From: UBA1205 sp045598105
GTDB taxonomy: Bacteria; Bacteroidota; Bacteroidia; Bacteroidales; WCHB1-69
Length of the DNA stretch: 44,567 nucleotides
Assembly (NCBI GenBank): GCA_045598105.1
Contig: JAZLLK010000047.1
Coordinates: 1-44,567, forward strand
Direction: 5' to 3'
In this document: positions 16,367 through 24,735 of the stretch, piece after piece
Layout: each line of letters starts with the position of its first letter
Position numbering within the stretch: the stretch's first letter is position 1
Made by a program: the position numbers and the translations under genes
Notes under the pieces: generated by a model
What the model was told of the DNA's origin: nothing
Database searches by the model: none
What the model saw: only the letters and a program-made list of their open reading frames with translations

Positions 16367-17059
16367 TTAAAACCATGGAATATGCTCTCCTAAAGGAAAA
16401 AAACATCGTATGGTGTATATATTGATAATGAAATTAACCGTTACAAATAAAAGGGCGTATAATATAGTCGGAATGTGGGTAATGGAGGCCAGTAAGGCGG
16501 CGTCACCGGCTTTAGGGGCACAGTGTAAGGCCAGTATAAATATTTGGCACACCGATACTATAGATTCCAAAAATATGATAAAGGCATATATTTGACAGGC
16601 ATAGTCGGTAATGTGGGGCTGCTGCCTGTATAGGATGTATACATTGCAGGCTATGAACGACAATGTCCATAATATGCCAAATCCGTTACGTATGTAGAAT
16701 AGCAGAAATATGAGTAGCAGTACGCATAATGCCATAATAAAATATTGTGCCCATCCGTGGCTTATGGCGGCAAAAGCGGCCCATGCTGCCAAGGCGGAAG
16801 CGGGGTAGCCGGCCATGGCTATGAAAAAAGTTTTCACAGGCTTGCTTACCACATTGGTAGTGCCGGCCAAAGAACTGAACAGGTTAACATTACGTATGCT
16901 ACAGCCAAGCAGCAGTGCACATAGCACGTGCCCGCCTTCATGAAATACGGTGTCAAGCATGCGTATGTATTTGCCTATAAATGGCAAATACATAATGCCA
17001 AGGCATATGCTCATTTTAAGGTAGAACAGCACCGTTTCATTTTCTATCCATGCCTGCAT
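16367..17059 (-). CDS. M50B-like membrane metalloprotease
   Basis: A 230-residue integral membrane protein with about six hydrophobic segments. The zinc motif HEGGH lies in LDTVFHEGGHVLCALLLGC (about 40-55), next to a membrane helix, as in site-2-type proteases of family M50B. A second conserved stretch, AMAGYPASALAAWAAF, fits the GYxxS region of this family. Substrate unknown. Preceded by its own -7 element (17079-17086). Confidence 0.7.
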   Translation of the reverse strand: MQAWIENETVLFYLKMSICLGIMYLPFIGKYIRMLDTVFHEGGHVLCALLLGCSIRNVNLFSSLAGTTNVVSKPVKTFFIAMAGYPASALAAWAAFAAISHGWAQYFIMALCVLLLIFLLFYIRNGFGILWTLSFIACNVYILYRQQPHITDYACQIYAFIIFLESIVSVCQIFILALHCAPKAGDAALLASITHIPTILYALLFVTVNFIINIYTIRCFFPLGEHIPWF

Positions 17060-17078
17060 GTGGTTCTTATTTATTTTG

Positions 17079-17086
17079 CAAAGGTA
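17079..17086 (-). promoter_or_regulatory. -7 element of the M50-like gene
   Basis: The minus strand reads TACCTTTG, 20 bp before the start codon at 17059. Confidence 0.6.
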
Positions 17087-17190
17087 GCATTTATTTGTTT
17101 CCTTTTATACCATAGTAGCCGTTTTTTATAAAAAAATATGAAAGTGAACAGTTTTTTTTCATTCCCTTTTTAGGGGCGGGCAGCCCCGTA

Positions 17191-17823
17191 TTACAATATA
17201 AGTGCCGTAACTATGGCGGCTTGCAGCCATCCTACACTAAATCCGGCATATACCTGAGCGGGAGTGTGTGCTTTAAGGTGCAGGCGGGCAGCAGCCAGCA
17301 TGCCGGCTAATAGCACCATACCGGCTATAATATATATGCACCATATAGGAAATATGTGCCTGAGGGTAAGAGTGTATATTATGCCTGTGGCGGTGCCAAA
17401 AAAATAGAGGTGAGCACTCATTTTCCAAAATATGCTTACCACCAGTATGGTGTATAGTGCGGGTATCATTACCCGCAAAAATAAGGTGGTGAAAGCATTG
17501 CCATAGGTAGGACAATACATCCATATAATGAATGGTATGGCAAAGCATAAGTAGCCGGCGGGACGGTCGCTGCGCTTATGCAGGGCATAACTTTCTATCC
17601 ATTTAAGCCCTTTACATACCGCCATAAGCCCTAAGGCGGCAGTGAGAGCCGTAGTCATACCTATGCAGGATGCCAGTAGGGTGTAAGGTTCATAGTGGTA
17701 GCGTATGCCGGTAGCCAATATATAAAATACGCTCATTACCATGCAGGGATGAAGCAGTATGGAGAGCGTTTTTGCGATTATGTATTTTATATTCACGGCG
17801 GTGCAATGTATTAAAAAAAACAA
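17191..17823 (-). CDS. PAP2-like membrane protein
   Basis: A 210-residue protein with about six membrane segments. It has degenerate PAP2 phosphatase motifs: LHKRSDRPAGY, MSAHLYFFG with the central His, and ARLHLKAHTPAQVYAGFSVG, where the usual final Asp is Gln. It may act on polyprenyl or lipid phosphates, or may have lost activity. The first ATG at 17823 lies in an A-rich run just after the eno terminator; a GTG nine codons in is an alternative start. Downstream of eno and possibly transcribed by read-through, as no -7 element was seen. Confidence 0.65.
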   Translation of the reverse strand: MFFLIHCTAVNIKYIIAKTLSILLHPCMVMSVFYILATGIRYHYEPYTLLASCIGMTTALTAALGLMAVCKGLKWIESYALHKRSDRPAGYLCFAIPFIIWMYCPTYGNAFTTLFLRVMIPALYTILVVSIFWKMSAHLYFFGTATGIIYTLTLRHIFPIWCIYIIAGMVLLAGMLAAARLHLKAHTPAQVYAGFSVGWLQAAIVTALIL

Positions 17824-17851
17824 AAAGCGAGAAACCTTCGTTTCTCGCTTT
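17812..17851 (-). terminator. Rho-independent terminator of eno
   Basis: On the minus strand a 12-bp perfect stem (AAAGCGAGAAAC / GTTTCTCGCTTT) with a GAAG loop is followed by TTGTTTTTTTT. It lies about 20 bp after the enolase stop. Confidence 0.85.
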
Positions 17852-17870
17852 ATAGTATTAAATATGAATA

Positions 17871-19160
17871 CTATTTGGCATACATGAAATTTTTACCTAT
17901 GTATATAGCCGAATCACCTAATGTTTCTTCCAAACGCAATAGCTGATTGTATTTACATATACGGTCAGTACGGCTGGCCGAACCTGTTTTAATAAGGCCG
18001 GTATTCAGTGCTACTGCCAAGTCGGCTATGGTGGTATCTTCCGTTTCGCCCGAGCGGTGGCTCATAATGGCGGTATAACCGTTGCGATAGGCCAAATTAA
18101 CGGCTTCTATGGTTTCGGTGAGGGAACCTATTTGGTTAACTTTAATAAGTATGGAATTGGCCACACCTTTAATAATGCCTTCTTCCAAGCGGGCACTATT
18201 GGTAACAAACAGGTCATCACCTACCAGTTGTACGTGGTCACCTATGGCATCGGTGAGTGATTTCCATCCGTCCCAATCATCTTCAGCCATGCCGTCTTCT
18301 ATGGATATAATGGGGTAACGGTTGGTCCAGTCTTTCCAAAAATCTACCATTTGGGCAGCGGTAAGCTTTTCTCCGGTGGATTTGTGCAGGTGATACATTT
18401 TTTCTTCAGGAATATAATATTCCGAGGAGGCAGGGTCTAAGGCTATGCATATATCTTCACCGGGACGACGGCCTGCCTTTTCTATGGCTTGAAGTATTAC
18501 CTCTATGGCTTCTTCATTCGACTTAAGGTTAGGAGCAAAACCGCCTTCATCACCTACATTGGTGGAATATCCTTTGCCTTTTAATACCGATTTAAGATTG
18601 TGAAATACTTCGGCACCCCAGCGTAAACCTTCCGAAAAAGTTTCGGCTCCTACGGGCATGATCATAAATTCTTGAAAGTCAATAGCGTTATCAGCGTGCG
18701 AACCGCCGTTGAGTATGTTCATCATGGGTATGGGTAAAGTATTGGCATTTACACCGCCTATGTAGCGATATAAATCCTGACCGGTTTCTTGTGCGGCAGC
18801 TTTGGCACAAGCCAAAGATACGCCTAATATGGCATTGGCTCCTAAGTTGCCTTTGTTTTCGGTACCGTCTAATTCTATCATACGATAGTCTATTAAATCC
18901 TGACGGTCCACAGGGAAACCTTTCAATTCTTCGGCTATGGTTTTGTTTACATTTTGTACGGCTTTAAGTACGCCTTTGCCGCCAAACAGACTGTTATCAC
19001 CATCTCTAAGTTCTACGGCTTCGTGTACGCCTGTAGAAGCTCCTGACGGAACGGCAGCACGCCCCATGGCGCCGGCTTCGGTATATACATCTACTTCTAC
19101 TGTGGGATTACCTCTTGAATCTAATATTTGTCTTCCTGCTATATGTACTATTCTACTCAT
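17871..19160 (-). CDS. eno: Enolase
   Basis: A 429-residue 2-phosphoglycerate dehydratase of glycolysis. Clear motifs: IAGRQILDSRGNPTVEVDVY, GRAAVPSGASTG, PIPMMNILNGGSHADN, IALDPASSEYY, ISIEDGMAEDDWDGW, LVGDDLFVTN, ILIKVNQIGSLTET and SHRSGETEDTTIADLAV. Full length with all metal ligands and the catalytic Lys present. Single gene with its own promoter and strong terminator. Confidence 0.98.
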   Translation of the reverse strand: MSRIVHIAGRQILDSRGNPTVEVDVYTEAGAMGRAAVPSGASTGVHEAVELRDGDNSLFGGKGVLKAVQNVNKTIAEELKGFPVDRQDLIDYRMIELDGTENKGNLGANAILGVSLACAKAAAQETGQDLYRYIGGVNANTLPIPMMNILNGGSHADNAIDFQEFMIMPVGAETFSEGLRWGAEVFHNLKSVLKGKGYSTNVGDEGGFAPNLKSNEEAIEVILQAIEKAGRRPGEDICIALDPASSEYYIPEEKMYHLHKSTGEKLTAAQMVDFWKDWTNRYPIISIEDGMAEDDWDGWKSLTDAIGDHVQLVGDDLFVTNSARLEEGIIKGVANSILIKVNQIGSLTETIEAVNLAYRNGYTAIMSHRSGETEDTTIADLAVALNTGLIKTGSASRTDRICKYNQLLRLEETLGDSAIYIGKNFMYAK

Positions 19161-19232
19161 TGTTGTGATGTTATTTAGTTGTTTTTAAATTTTAAGTTGT
19201 CTTAATATTATCTTTAAATAATTACAAACGTA

Positions 19233-19240
19233 CAAAGGTA
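19233..19240 (-). promoter_or_regulatory. -7 element of eno
   Basis: The minus strand reads TACCTTTG, about 73 bp before the start codon. It lies in the 369-bp divergent gap between eno and queD; the rest of that gap is AT-rich with nothing else recognisable. Confidence 0.6.
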
Positions 19241-19494
19241 TAATAAAAAATGGAATACTAATGTTAAATTAACGTTATATTTTATACTATGTGTAAAAAA
19301 ATAAGTGATATAGGAATAGTGGTATGAAATAGGGTTGCGTAAATGAATATATGCCTAAAATACATAGGTATAGCATGTATATAGACTTGTTAAATATAGC
19401 AGAGGCTGTGAAAGCAGTGGTAAAAAAATATTTTCTATATATATCATATGTAATAAAAATGCGGGTAAGGGGTAGGAAATTCGCAAAAATATGT

Positions 19495-19502
19495 TATCTT
19501 TG
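19495..19502 (+). promoter_or_regulatory. -7 element heading the queD-to-antiporter gene run
   Basis: TATCTTTG followed by CATTTTATATAG, 27 bp before the queD ATG at 19530. Genes from queD to the PP2C phosphatase follow with short gaps or overlaps, so this may drive a very long operon. Confidence 0.6.
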
Positions 19503-19529
19503 CATTTTATATAGATATAATTGTGTAGT

Positions 19530-19976
19530 ATGCAACAAATAAGGCTAACAAAATGTTTTACCTTTGATATGGCGCATGCCATTACGGGGTATGAGGGTAA
19601 GTGTCGTAATATACACGGGCACACCTATCACATGGAGGTGTGCGTAAAGGGCGCTGTGGCCGTAGAACCGGGCAGCAGTGACGGCATGGTAATGGATTTT
19701 GCCGTGCTTAAGCACATGGTAGAAGATAAAATAGTGAATAAATATGACCATGCGTTGGTATTGGAAGCTGCCACCAATGTAAAGGAAATATCGGTATTGC
19801 GTGCACAATATGATAAAATTATTACCTACCCCTGTGTGCCCACTACGGAGAATATATTGTTAAATATGGTGGAAGAATTGCGTAGTGCTATGCCGTCGCA
19901 TGTGGAGTTATACAGTGTAAAGCTGGCTGAAACCGAAACATCGTATGCCACATGGTATCGTAATGATAATATATAA
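19530..19976 (+). CDS. queD: 6-carboxy-tetrahydropterin synthase (QueD/PTPS family)
   Basis: About 148 residues from the ATG at 19530; the upstream in-frame codon at 19521 sits too near the promoter. Zinc ligands are His in FDMAHAI and the two His of NIHGHTYH. The catalytic Cys lies in GKCRNIHGH, and the Glu substrate anchor in KLAETETSYATW. QueD makes the pterin precursor of queuosine and 7-deazaguanine. No other que genes are nearby. Its stop is eight bases before the transporter gene. Confidence 0.88.
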   Translation: MQQIRLTKCFTFDMAHAITGYEGKCRNIHGHTYHMEVCVKGAVAVEPGSSDGMVMDFAVLKHMVEDKIVNKYDHALVLEAATNVKEISVLRAQYDKIITYPCVPTTENILLNMVEELRSAMPSHVELYSVKLAETETSYATWYRNDNI

Positions 19977-19984
19977 AACAATAC

Positions 19985-21337
19985 ATGTTTGGTAAGATAC
20001 TTAAAGTATGTGTGCGGATAGTGCAAAAATATTTGCCTGAGCCTTTTATATTTGCCGTGGTGCTCACAATGGTGGCGATGTTATTGGCCATGCCTTTATG
20101 TCATCAAACGCCTATAGAGGTTATAGAGCATTGGGGAGCAGGATTGTGGTCGTTATTGGCATTTGCCATGCAAATGGCATTGGTATTGGTGTGTGGTGCC
20201 ACGTTGGCTTCGGCGCCGGCTATAAAAAGGGTCATTAATGCATTGGCTTCTATACCGCGTACGCCTGCAGCTGCCATAGCATTGGTAACGGCGGTATCGG
20301 CAGCGGCCTGCTGGTTAAATTGGGGTTTTGGCCTTATAATAGGTGTTATATTTGCTAAGGCCATAGCCCGCAGGGTGCAGGGGGTAGATTACAGGCTGCT
20401 TATAGCCTCGGCCTATAGCGGATTTGTGGTGTGGCATGCAGGTTTGTCGGGTTCTATACCGCTTGCCATGGCTACGCCGGGGCAGGCATTGAGTGCTGCC
20501 ACTAATGGCATACTTACCTCGCCGGTGCCGGTAGGCAGTACCATTATGAGTCCTTATAATGTGGTCATAGTAGTGCTATGTATAGTGGCATTGGTGGTGG
20601 TGAATACCTGTATGCATCCTAAGGCCGATAGTGTGGTGGTAGTAGATGCGGGGTTGCTGCGTGAAGACGAGCCGATAGCTGATGTGCAGCCGGTTACGCC
20701 GGCTGAAAAAATGGAACATAGTCCGTGGTTGAGTCTTATAATAGTACTTTTGGGCATGTCATATTGGGTATTACATATATTCTTTAGAGGCGGTTCTTTG
20801 GATTTAAATTCGGTAATTATGCTTTTTTTGTTTGCAGGCATATTGTTGTATAGAACTCCGTTAGCCTATGTAAGGGCTTTTACGGCCTCCGCTTCGGCTG
20901 CGGCCGGTATTATGTTGCAGTTTCCGTTTTATGCGGGTATTATGGGCATTATTACCGGCACAGGTGCATCAGGAATATGTATGGGTACGCTTATAAGCAA
21001 TGCCTGCATAGCCATATCCACCCCGCACACCTATCCTTTGTTTACCTTTTTATGTGCGGCCGTGTTGAATATGTTTGTGCCTTCAGGAGGGGGGCATTGG
21101 GCCATACAGGCCCCCGTTATGTTTGCCGCAGGCGCCCATTTGGGGGTGGACCCCGGCCTTACCGGTACCGCCATAGCATGGGGTGATGCCTGGACCAATC
21201 TTATTCAGCCTTTTTGGGCTATTCCGGCCTTGGCCATAGCTAAGCTGAATGCTAAGGATATAATGGGCTTTTGCGTGGTGGATTTGCTGGTTACGGGTGT
21301 AATTATATGTGCCGGTTTGCTGGTTTGGGCATGGTAA
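19985..21337 (+). CDS. AtoE/TIGR00366-type short-chain fatty acid transporter
   Basis: A 450-residue membrane protein with about 11 hydrophobic helices. Family-typical segments are LVCGATLASAPAIKRVINAL, CWLNWGFGLIIGVIFAKAIA, SAYSGFVVWHAGLSGSIPL and FVPSGGGHWAIQAPV near the C-terminus. Likely imports or exports short-chain fatty acids across the inner membrane. Substrate inferred from the family. Confidence 0.85.
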   Translation: MFGKILKVCVRIVQKYLPEPFIFAVVLTMVAMLLAMPLCHQTPIEVIEHWGAGLWSLLAFAMQMALVLVCGATLASAPAIKRVINALASIPRTPAAAIALVTAVSAAACWLNWGFGLIIGVIFAKAIARRVQGVDYRLLIASAYSGFVVWHAGLSGSIPLAMATPGQALSAATNGILTSPVPVGSTIMSPYNVVIVVLCIVALVVVNTCMHPKADSVVVVDAGLLREDEPIADVQPVTPAEKMEHSPWLSLIIVLLGMSYWVLHIFFRGGSLDLNSVIMLFLFAGILLYRTPLAYVRAFTASASAAAGIMLQFPFYAGIMGIITGTGASGICMGTLISNACIAISTPHTYPLFTFLCAAVLNMFVPSGGGHWAIQAPVMFAAGAHLGVDPGLTGTAIAWGDAWTNLIQPFWAIPALAIAKLNAKDIMGFCVVDLLVTGVIICAGLLVWAW

Positions 21338-21371
21338 TTGTGAATAAGTAAAAGTTAATATATAAATATAT

Positions 21372-22097
21372 ATGATGACAAAACGATTTGAACCTATAAT
21401 GAACAAATGTGGTGAAATAGTGGACTATATAATGAGTTCCCCTGATATTCCCACTGACGAAAACATACAGTTTAAAATAAGGCTATCCATAGAAGAAGCC
21501 GTAGAAAATGTAGTGCAATATGCCTATAACGGCAGTATAGGGTGGATAGAAGTAAGTACCCGTTTGTCGCCGGATGGCGTGGAACTGATAATAGAATTGA
21601 AGGACGCCGGCGTTCCTTTTAATCCGTTGAATAATCCGGACCCTGATATCACCTTATCGGCCGAAGACCGGGAGGTGGGCGGTTTAGGTATATTTTTATG
21701 TAAAAAAATGATGGACGAGGTAACCTATAATTATATAGATAATTGTAATGTGCTCACCATGAAAAAAATATTAGTTAAAGAAAATCGTAATACAATGAAG
21801 GTAACAATAGATAATGACAACAATATTACAAAGGTAAAACTGCAAGGAAGAGTAGATACCACCAATGCCGATAAGTTTAGGCAGGATATGACAGAACTTA
21901 TGCAGGATAAATATATGAACATAGAAATGGACTGTGCCGATATGGAATATTCATCCAGTCAGGGATTAAGAGTGTTTTTAATGTTGCAGAAGAGTGTGAG
22001 CGCCCGTAGCGGTAAGCTGGTACTTATTAATATGAAGCCACAGGTAAAAGAGGTATTTGACATTACCGGTTTTTCCAATATTATTAATATTAAATAA
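21372..22097 (+). CDS. Fused anti-sigma kinase (RsbW-like) and STAS antagonist (RsbV-like)
   Basis: A 241-residue protein. Residues 1-135 form a GHKL kinase domain: the N-box SIEEAVENVVQYAY, the G1 box LKDAGVPFNP and the G2 box VGGLGIFLCKKMMDEVTY. Residues 142-241 form a STAS domain, KVTIDNDNNITKVKLQGRVD, with the phospho-acceptor region YSSSQGLRVFLML. In the usual partner-switch systems these are separate proteins that bind each other. Here they are in one frame. An in-frame ATG at 21795 marks the likely old start of the STAS gene and could still give a separate STAS protein. The PP2C phosphatase downstream is the expected third partner. Confidence 0.85.
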   Translation: MMTKRFEPIMNKCGEIVDYIMSSPDIPTDENIQFKIRLSIEEAVENVVQYAYNGSIGWIEVSTRLSPDGVELIIELKDAGVPFNPLNNPDPDITLSAEDREVGGLGIFLCKKMMDEVTYNYIDNCNVLTMKKILVKENRNTMKVTIDNDNNITKVKLQGRVDTTNADKFRQDMTELMQDKYMNIEMDCADMEYSSSQGLRVFLMLQKSVSARSGKLVLINMKPQVKEVFDITGFSNIINIK

Positions 22098-22117
22098 TAT
22101 AATATTCCGCTACGTAT

Positions 22118-23053
22118 ATGAAATATATATTTGTAATAAGTGGTAATCATGAAAGGTTGCAGGCACAGGAGTACCTGCAACTTCACATGCCTTACATAGA
22201 GTCACTGTTAAAATCACGTGGCGATATAATGGATGTGTACATAGCCTCAGGCGAGGGTGATGCCATACGTTATGTGCGTATATATTGTGATTTGCATGCT
22301 CAGGAGCAGGTGTTTTTTGTGGCCTGTGGCGGTGATATAGCCATACATGAGGTGGCGTCGGGAATGGTAGGATTTGAGCATAAAAGCATGGCGGTGTTGC
22401 AGGTGCCTTCCTGTGGCTGTGATTTTGTAAAATATTATGCCGACAGAGATTTTACCGATGTGCATAATCTGTTTCAGGGTACAACACATGATATAGACAT
22501 ATTAAAGGTGAATGACAGCTATGCCGTAAATGTGTGTAATTTCGGTTTTACCTCGGAGGTGCCTTACAGGGCTACAATGCTGCTGGAGCAGGGTAAAAGC
22601 ATAGAGCAGGCTTATAATTATGGCGTGTTACATGCATTGGTGAATGCCCGATATAATAAAATACGTATAGAAGCCGACGGCAAAAAGGTGGGCGGACGGT
22701 ATATGTTATGTTGTGATTTGGCCAATGGCAGCCATGTGGGCGGCTCGTATGTATGTGCTCCTGATGCCATAAATGATGACGGGTGGATAGATATGTCGTT
22801 AATAAAGCCTATGACGCTGTTACGTACGGCTATGGCTACCAAATTATATGCTATAGGGCAGCATTATAAGGACCCAAAATATAGCAAATATTGTATATAT
22901 AAAAGGGTAAAGCATGTAAAAGTGAGCAGCAAGGACCTTATACGTTTGTGTTTAGACGGTGCTATGCTGGCCGGAACACAATTTGAAATAGATATATTAC
23001 CTAAGGCTGTTACCTTGTGGCTCCCGCCACAAAAAGAGACTAATAACAAATAA
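22118..23053 (+). CDS. Diacylglycerol/sphingosine-kinase-like protein with altered nucleotide motifs
   Basis: A 311-residue protein with the DAGK-catalytic fold order: a Rossmann-like start, then FFVACGGDIAIHEVASGMVGFE, VLQVPSCGCDFVKYY, NVCNFGFTSEV and the C-terminal VCAPDAINDDGWIDMSLIKP. Two hallmark motifs are changed. The nucleotide-binding GGDGT is GGDIA, and GSGNDF is SCGCDF. The DDG metal motif (NDDGWID) is kept. It may use a different donor or be inactive. Lies between the partner-switch protein and the alarmone synthetase. Confidence 0.7.
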   Translation: MKYIFVISGNHERLQAQEYLQLHMPYIESLLKSRGDIMDVYIASGEGDAIRYVRIYCDLHAQEQVFFVACGGDIAIHEVASGMVGFEHKSMAVLQVPSCGCDFVKYYADRDFTDVHNLFQGTTHDIDILKVNDSYAVNVCNFGFTSEVPYRATMLLEQGKSIEQAYNYGVLHALVNARYNKIRIEADGKKVGGRYMLCCDLANGSHVGGSYVCAPDAINDDGWIDMSLIKPMTLLRTAMATKLYAIGQHYKDPKYSKYCIYKRVKHVKVSSKDLIRLCLDGAMLAGTQFEIDILPKAVTLWLPPQKETNNK

Positions 23054-23062
23054 TTGCATAGT

Positions 23063-24151
23063 ATGGCAGGAGTAGAATTAGATATGCGTAGCCAAATGAT
23101 ATTGGAGGAATATAGGGAAAGTTTGCCTATATTTACCCAATTGAAGGATGTAGTGGAAAAGCAACTGTATAATATGCTGGAAATAAATCATATATCGGCA
23201 TTGCCGGTGCAAATGCGCATTAAAACGGAAGAAAGTTTAACAGGCAAATTGCATCGTAAAGGATATAAGTATACCTGTTTAAGCGACATTACCGATATAG
23301 TGGGAGCACGTATCATAGTGCATTATATAGATGAGGTGGATAAAATATCCGCTTTTTTGGATAATATATTTGAGATAGATCGTGATAATTCGGTAGATAA
23401 GCGAAAAATACACGAATTGGACAGGTTCGGTTATGTATCGTTACATTATATATGTCGTGTGCCGACAACTTTGTACAGTAATGCCGATATGCCCGAAATA
23501 AACGAATACAGGTTTGAAATACAAATGCGTACCATATTGCAGCATGCCTGGGCATCATTGGACCATGATACCGGTTATAAGTCGGTGGTGGAAATACCCA
23601 GGGAGTATAAGCGAATTATGAACAGATTGGCGGGTTTGCTGGAGCTGGCCGATGAGCAGTTTGCACAGGTACGTACCGAAATAGACGACTATCGGCGTAA
23701 GGTGCAGTCGTTGGTAAAAGACGGCAATTTCAAGGCGGTGAATATAGATGGTGATTCTTATCGTAATTATATGGAAATGAATCCGTTTAGGCAACTTATA
23801 GAGAAAATATCCTCTATAAATCATGCTGAAATATATCAGGATAGTTTTGCTCCGTATTTGAATGCCTTATTGGAAATGGGCTTTACCACATTAGGTGATA
23901 TAGAAAATATGAAGGAAACCTGCAGTGAGGGCGCATATCAATTGGCCCTGCACACGCTGGCCGGTACCGATTTAGACATAGTGGCGGCCTCATTGGCTTT
24001 GCATAATATGTGTGTGGTGTATATATATTCACATGGTGGCGGAGTAACCGATTTGCAGCGGTTTTATAATGCATTGAATGGTGTAAGTGATTATAATAGA
24101 GAGCGGGCTATGCGAACCATGGAGCATTTAAAAAAGATAAATATAATATGA
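23063..24151 (+). CDS. RelA/SpoT-domain (p)ppGpp synthetase
   Basis: About 362 residues from the ATG at 23063; the frame is open from the TTG at 23054 that abuts the previous stop. The synthetase domain lies at about 15-180: RIKTEESLTGKLHRKGYKYT (ATP and GTP contacts), DITDIVGARIIVHYID (metal Asp), RFGYVSLHYICRVPT and EIQMRTILQHAWASLDHD (catalytic Glu). About 180 further residues have no recognised domain and no TGS or ACT. Its stop overlaps the start of the HD gene by four bases (ATGA). Together they look like a separately encoded synthetase/hydrolase pair. Confidence 0.85.
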   Translation: MAGVELDMRSQMILEEYRESLPIFTQLKDVVEKQLYNMLEINHISALPVQMRIKTEESLTGKLHRKGYKYTCLSDITDIVGARIIVHYIDEVDKISAFLDNIFEIDRDNSVDKRKIHELDRFGYVSLHYICRVPTTLYSNADMPEINEYRFEIQMRTILQHAWASLDHDTGYKSVVEIPREYKRIMNRLAGLLELADEQFAQVRTEIDDYRRKVQSLVKDGNFKAVNIDGDSYRNYMEMNPFRQLIEKISSINHAEIYQDSFAPYLNALLEMGFTTLGDIENMKETCSEGAYQLALHTLAGTDLDIVAASLALHNMCVVYIYSHGGGVTDLQRFYNALNGVSDYNRERAMRTMEHLKKINII

Positions 24152-24729
24152 GTAATAAGTATATAGACAGTTCCTTATTGGATAAGGCCATAATATTTGC
24201 CGTAAAGGCACATGCCAATACCGAGCGTAAGGGCAAGGGTATTCCGTATATAGTACATCCTATGGAAGCGGTAAATGTGGTGGCTACCCTTACTAACAGT
24301 CAGGAATTAATGGCGGCAGCCGCCTTGCATGATGTGGTGGAAGATGCCGGTGTTACCCTGGAGGAAATAGAGCGTGAATTTGGCAGGCGTGTGCGTGATA
24401 TAGTGTGTGCCGAAAGTGAAAAAACAGCAACCGGAGACGATAAAAGTAAAACATGGCATGCCCGCAAGCAGGATACTTTAGATAGACTTAAAGCGGCCAA
24501 CGAAGATACGCTTATAGTAGCCATGGGTGATAAGCTGAGTAACATACGTACTTTGGCTCATGACTATGAAATAGTGGGTGAAGCTTTGTGGAGCCGATTT
24601 AGGGCTCCTAAGGGTAAGGAAGATATGGCGTGGTATTATACTTCATTGGCACAATTGTTTACACCATTGTCAGGTACCGATGCCTATAAGGAATACATGT
24701 ATCATTTAGCACGTATATTTGGAAAATAA
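24148..24729 (+). CDS. HD-domain alarmone hydrolase (MESH1/SpoT-hydrolase-like)
   Basis: A 193-residue HD phosphohydrolase. Conserved residues: Arg and His in ERKGKGIPYIVHPMEAV, the HD pair in ALHDVVEDAGVTLEEIE, and GDKLSNIRTLAHDY near the C-terminus. The spacing fits small alarmone hydrolases that remove the 3' diphosphate from ppGpp. Translationally coupled to the synthetase in front of it. Confidence 0.85.
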   Translation: MSNKYIDSSLLDKAIIFAVKAHANTERKGKGIPYIVHPMEAVNVVATLTNSQELMAAAALHDVVEDAGVTLEEIEREFGRRVRDIVCAESEKTATGDDKSKTWHARKQDTLDRLKAANEDTLIVAMGDKLSNIRTLAHDYEIVGEALWSRFRAPKGKEDMAWYYTSLAQLFTPLSGTDAYKEYMYHLARIFGK

Positions 24730-24735
24730 CAACGT

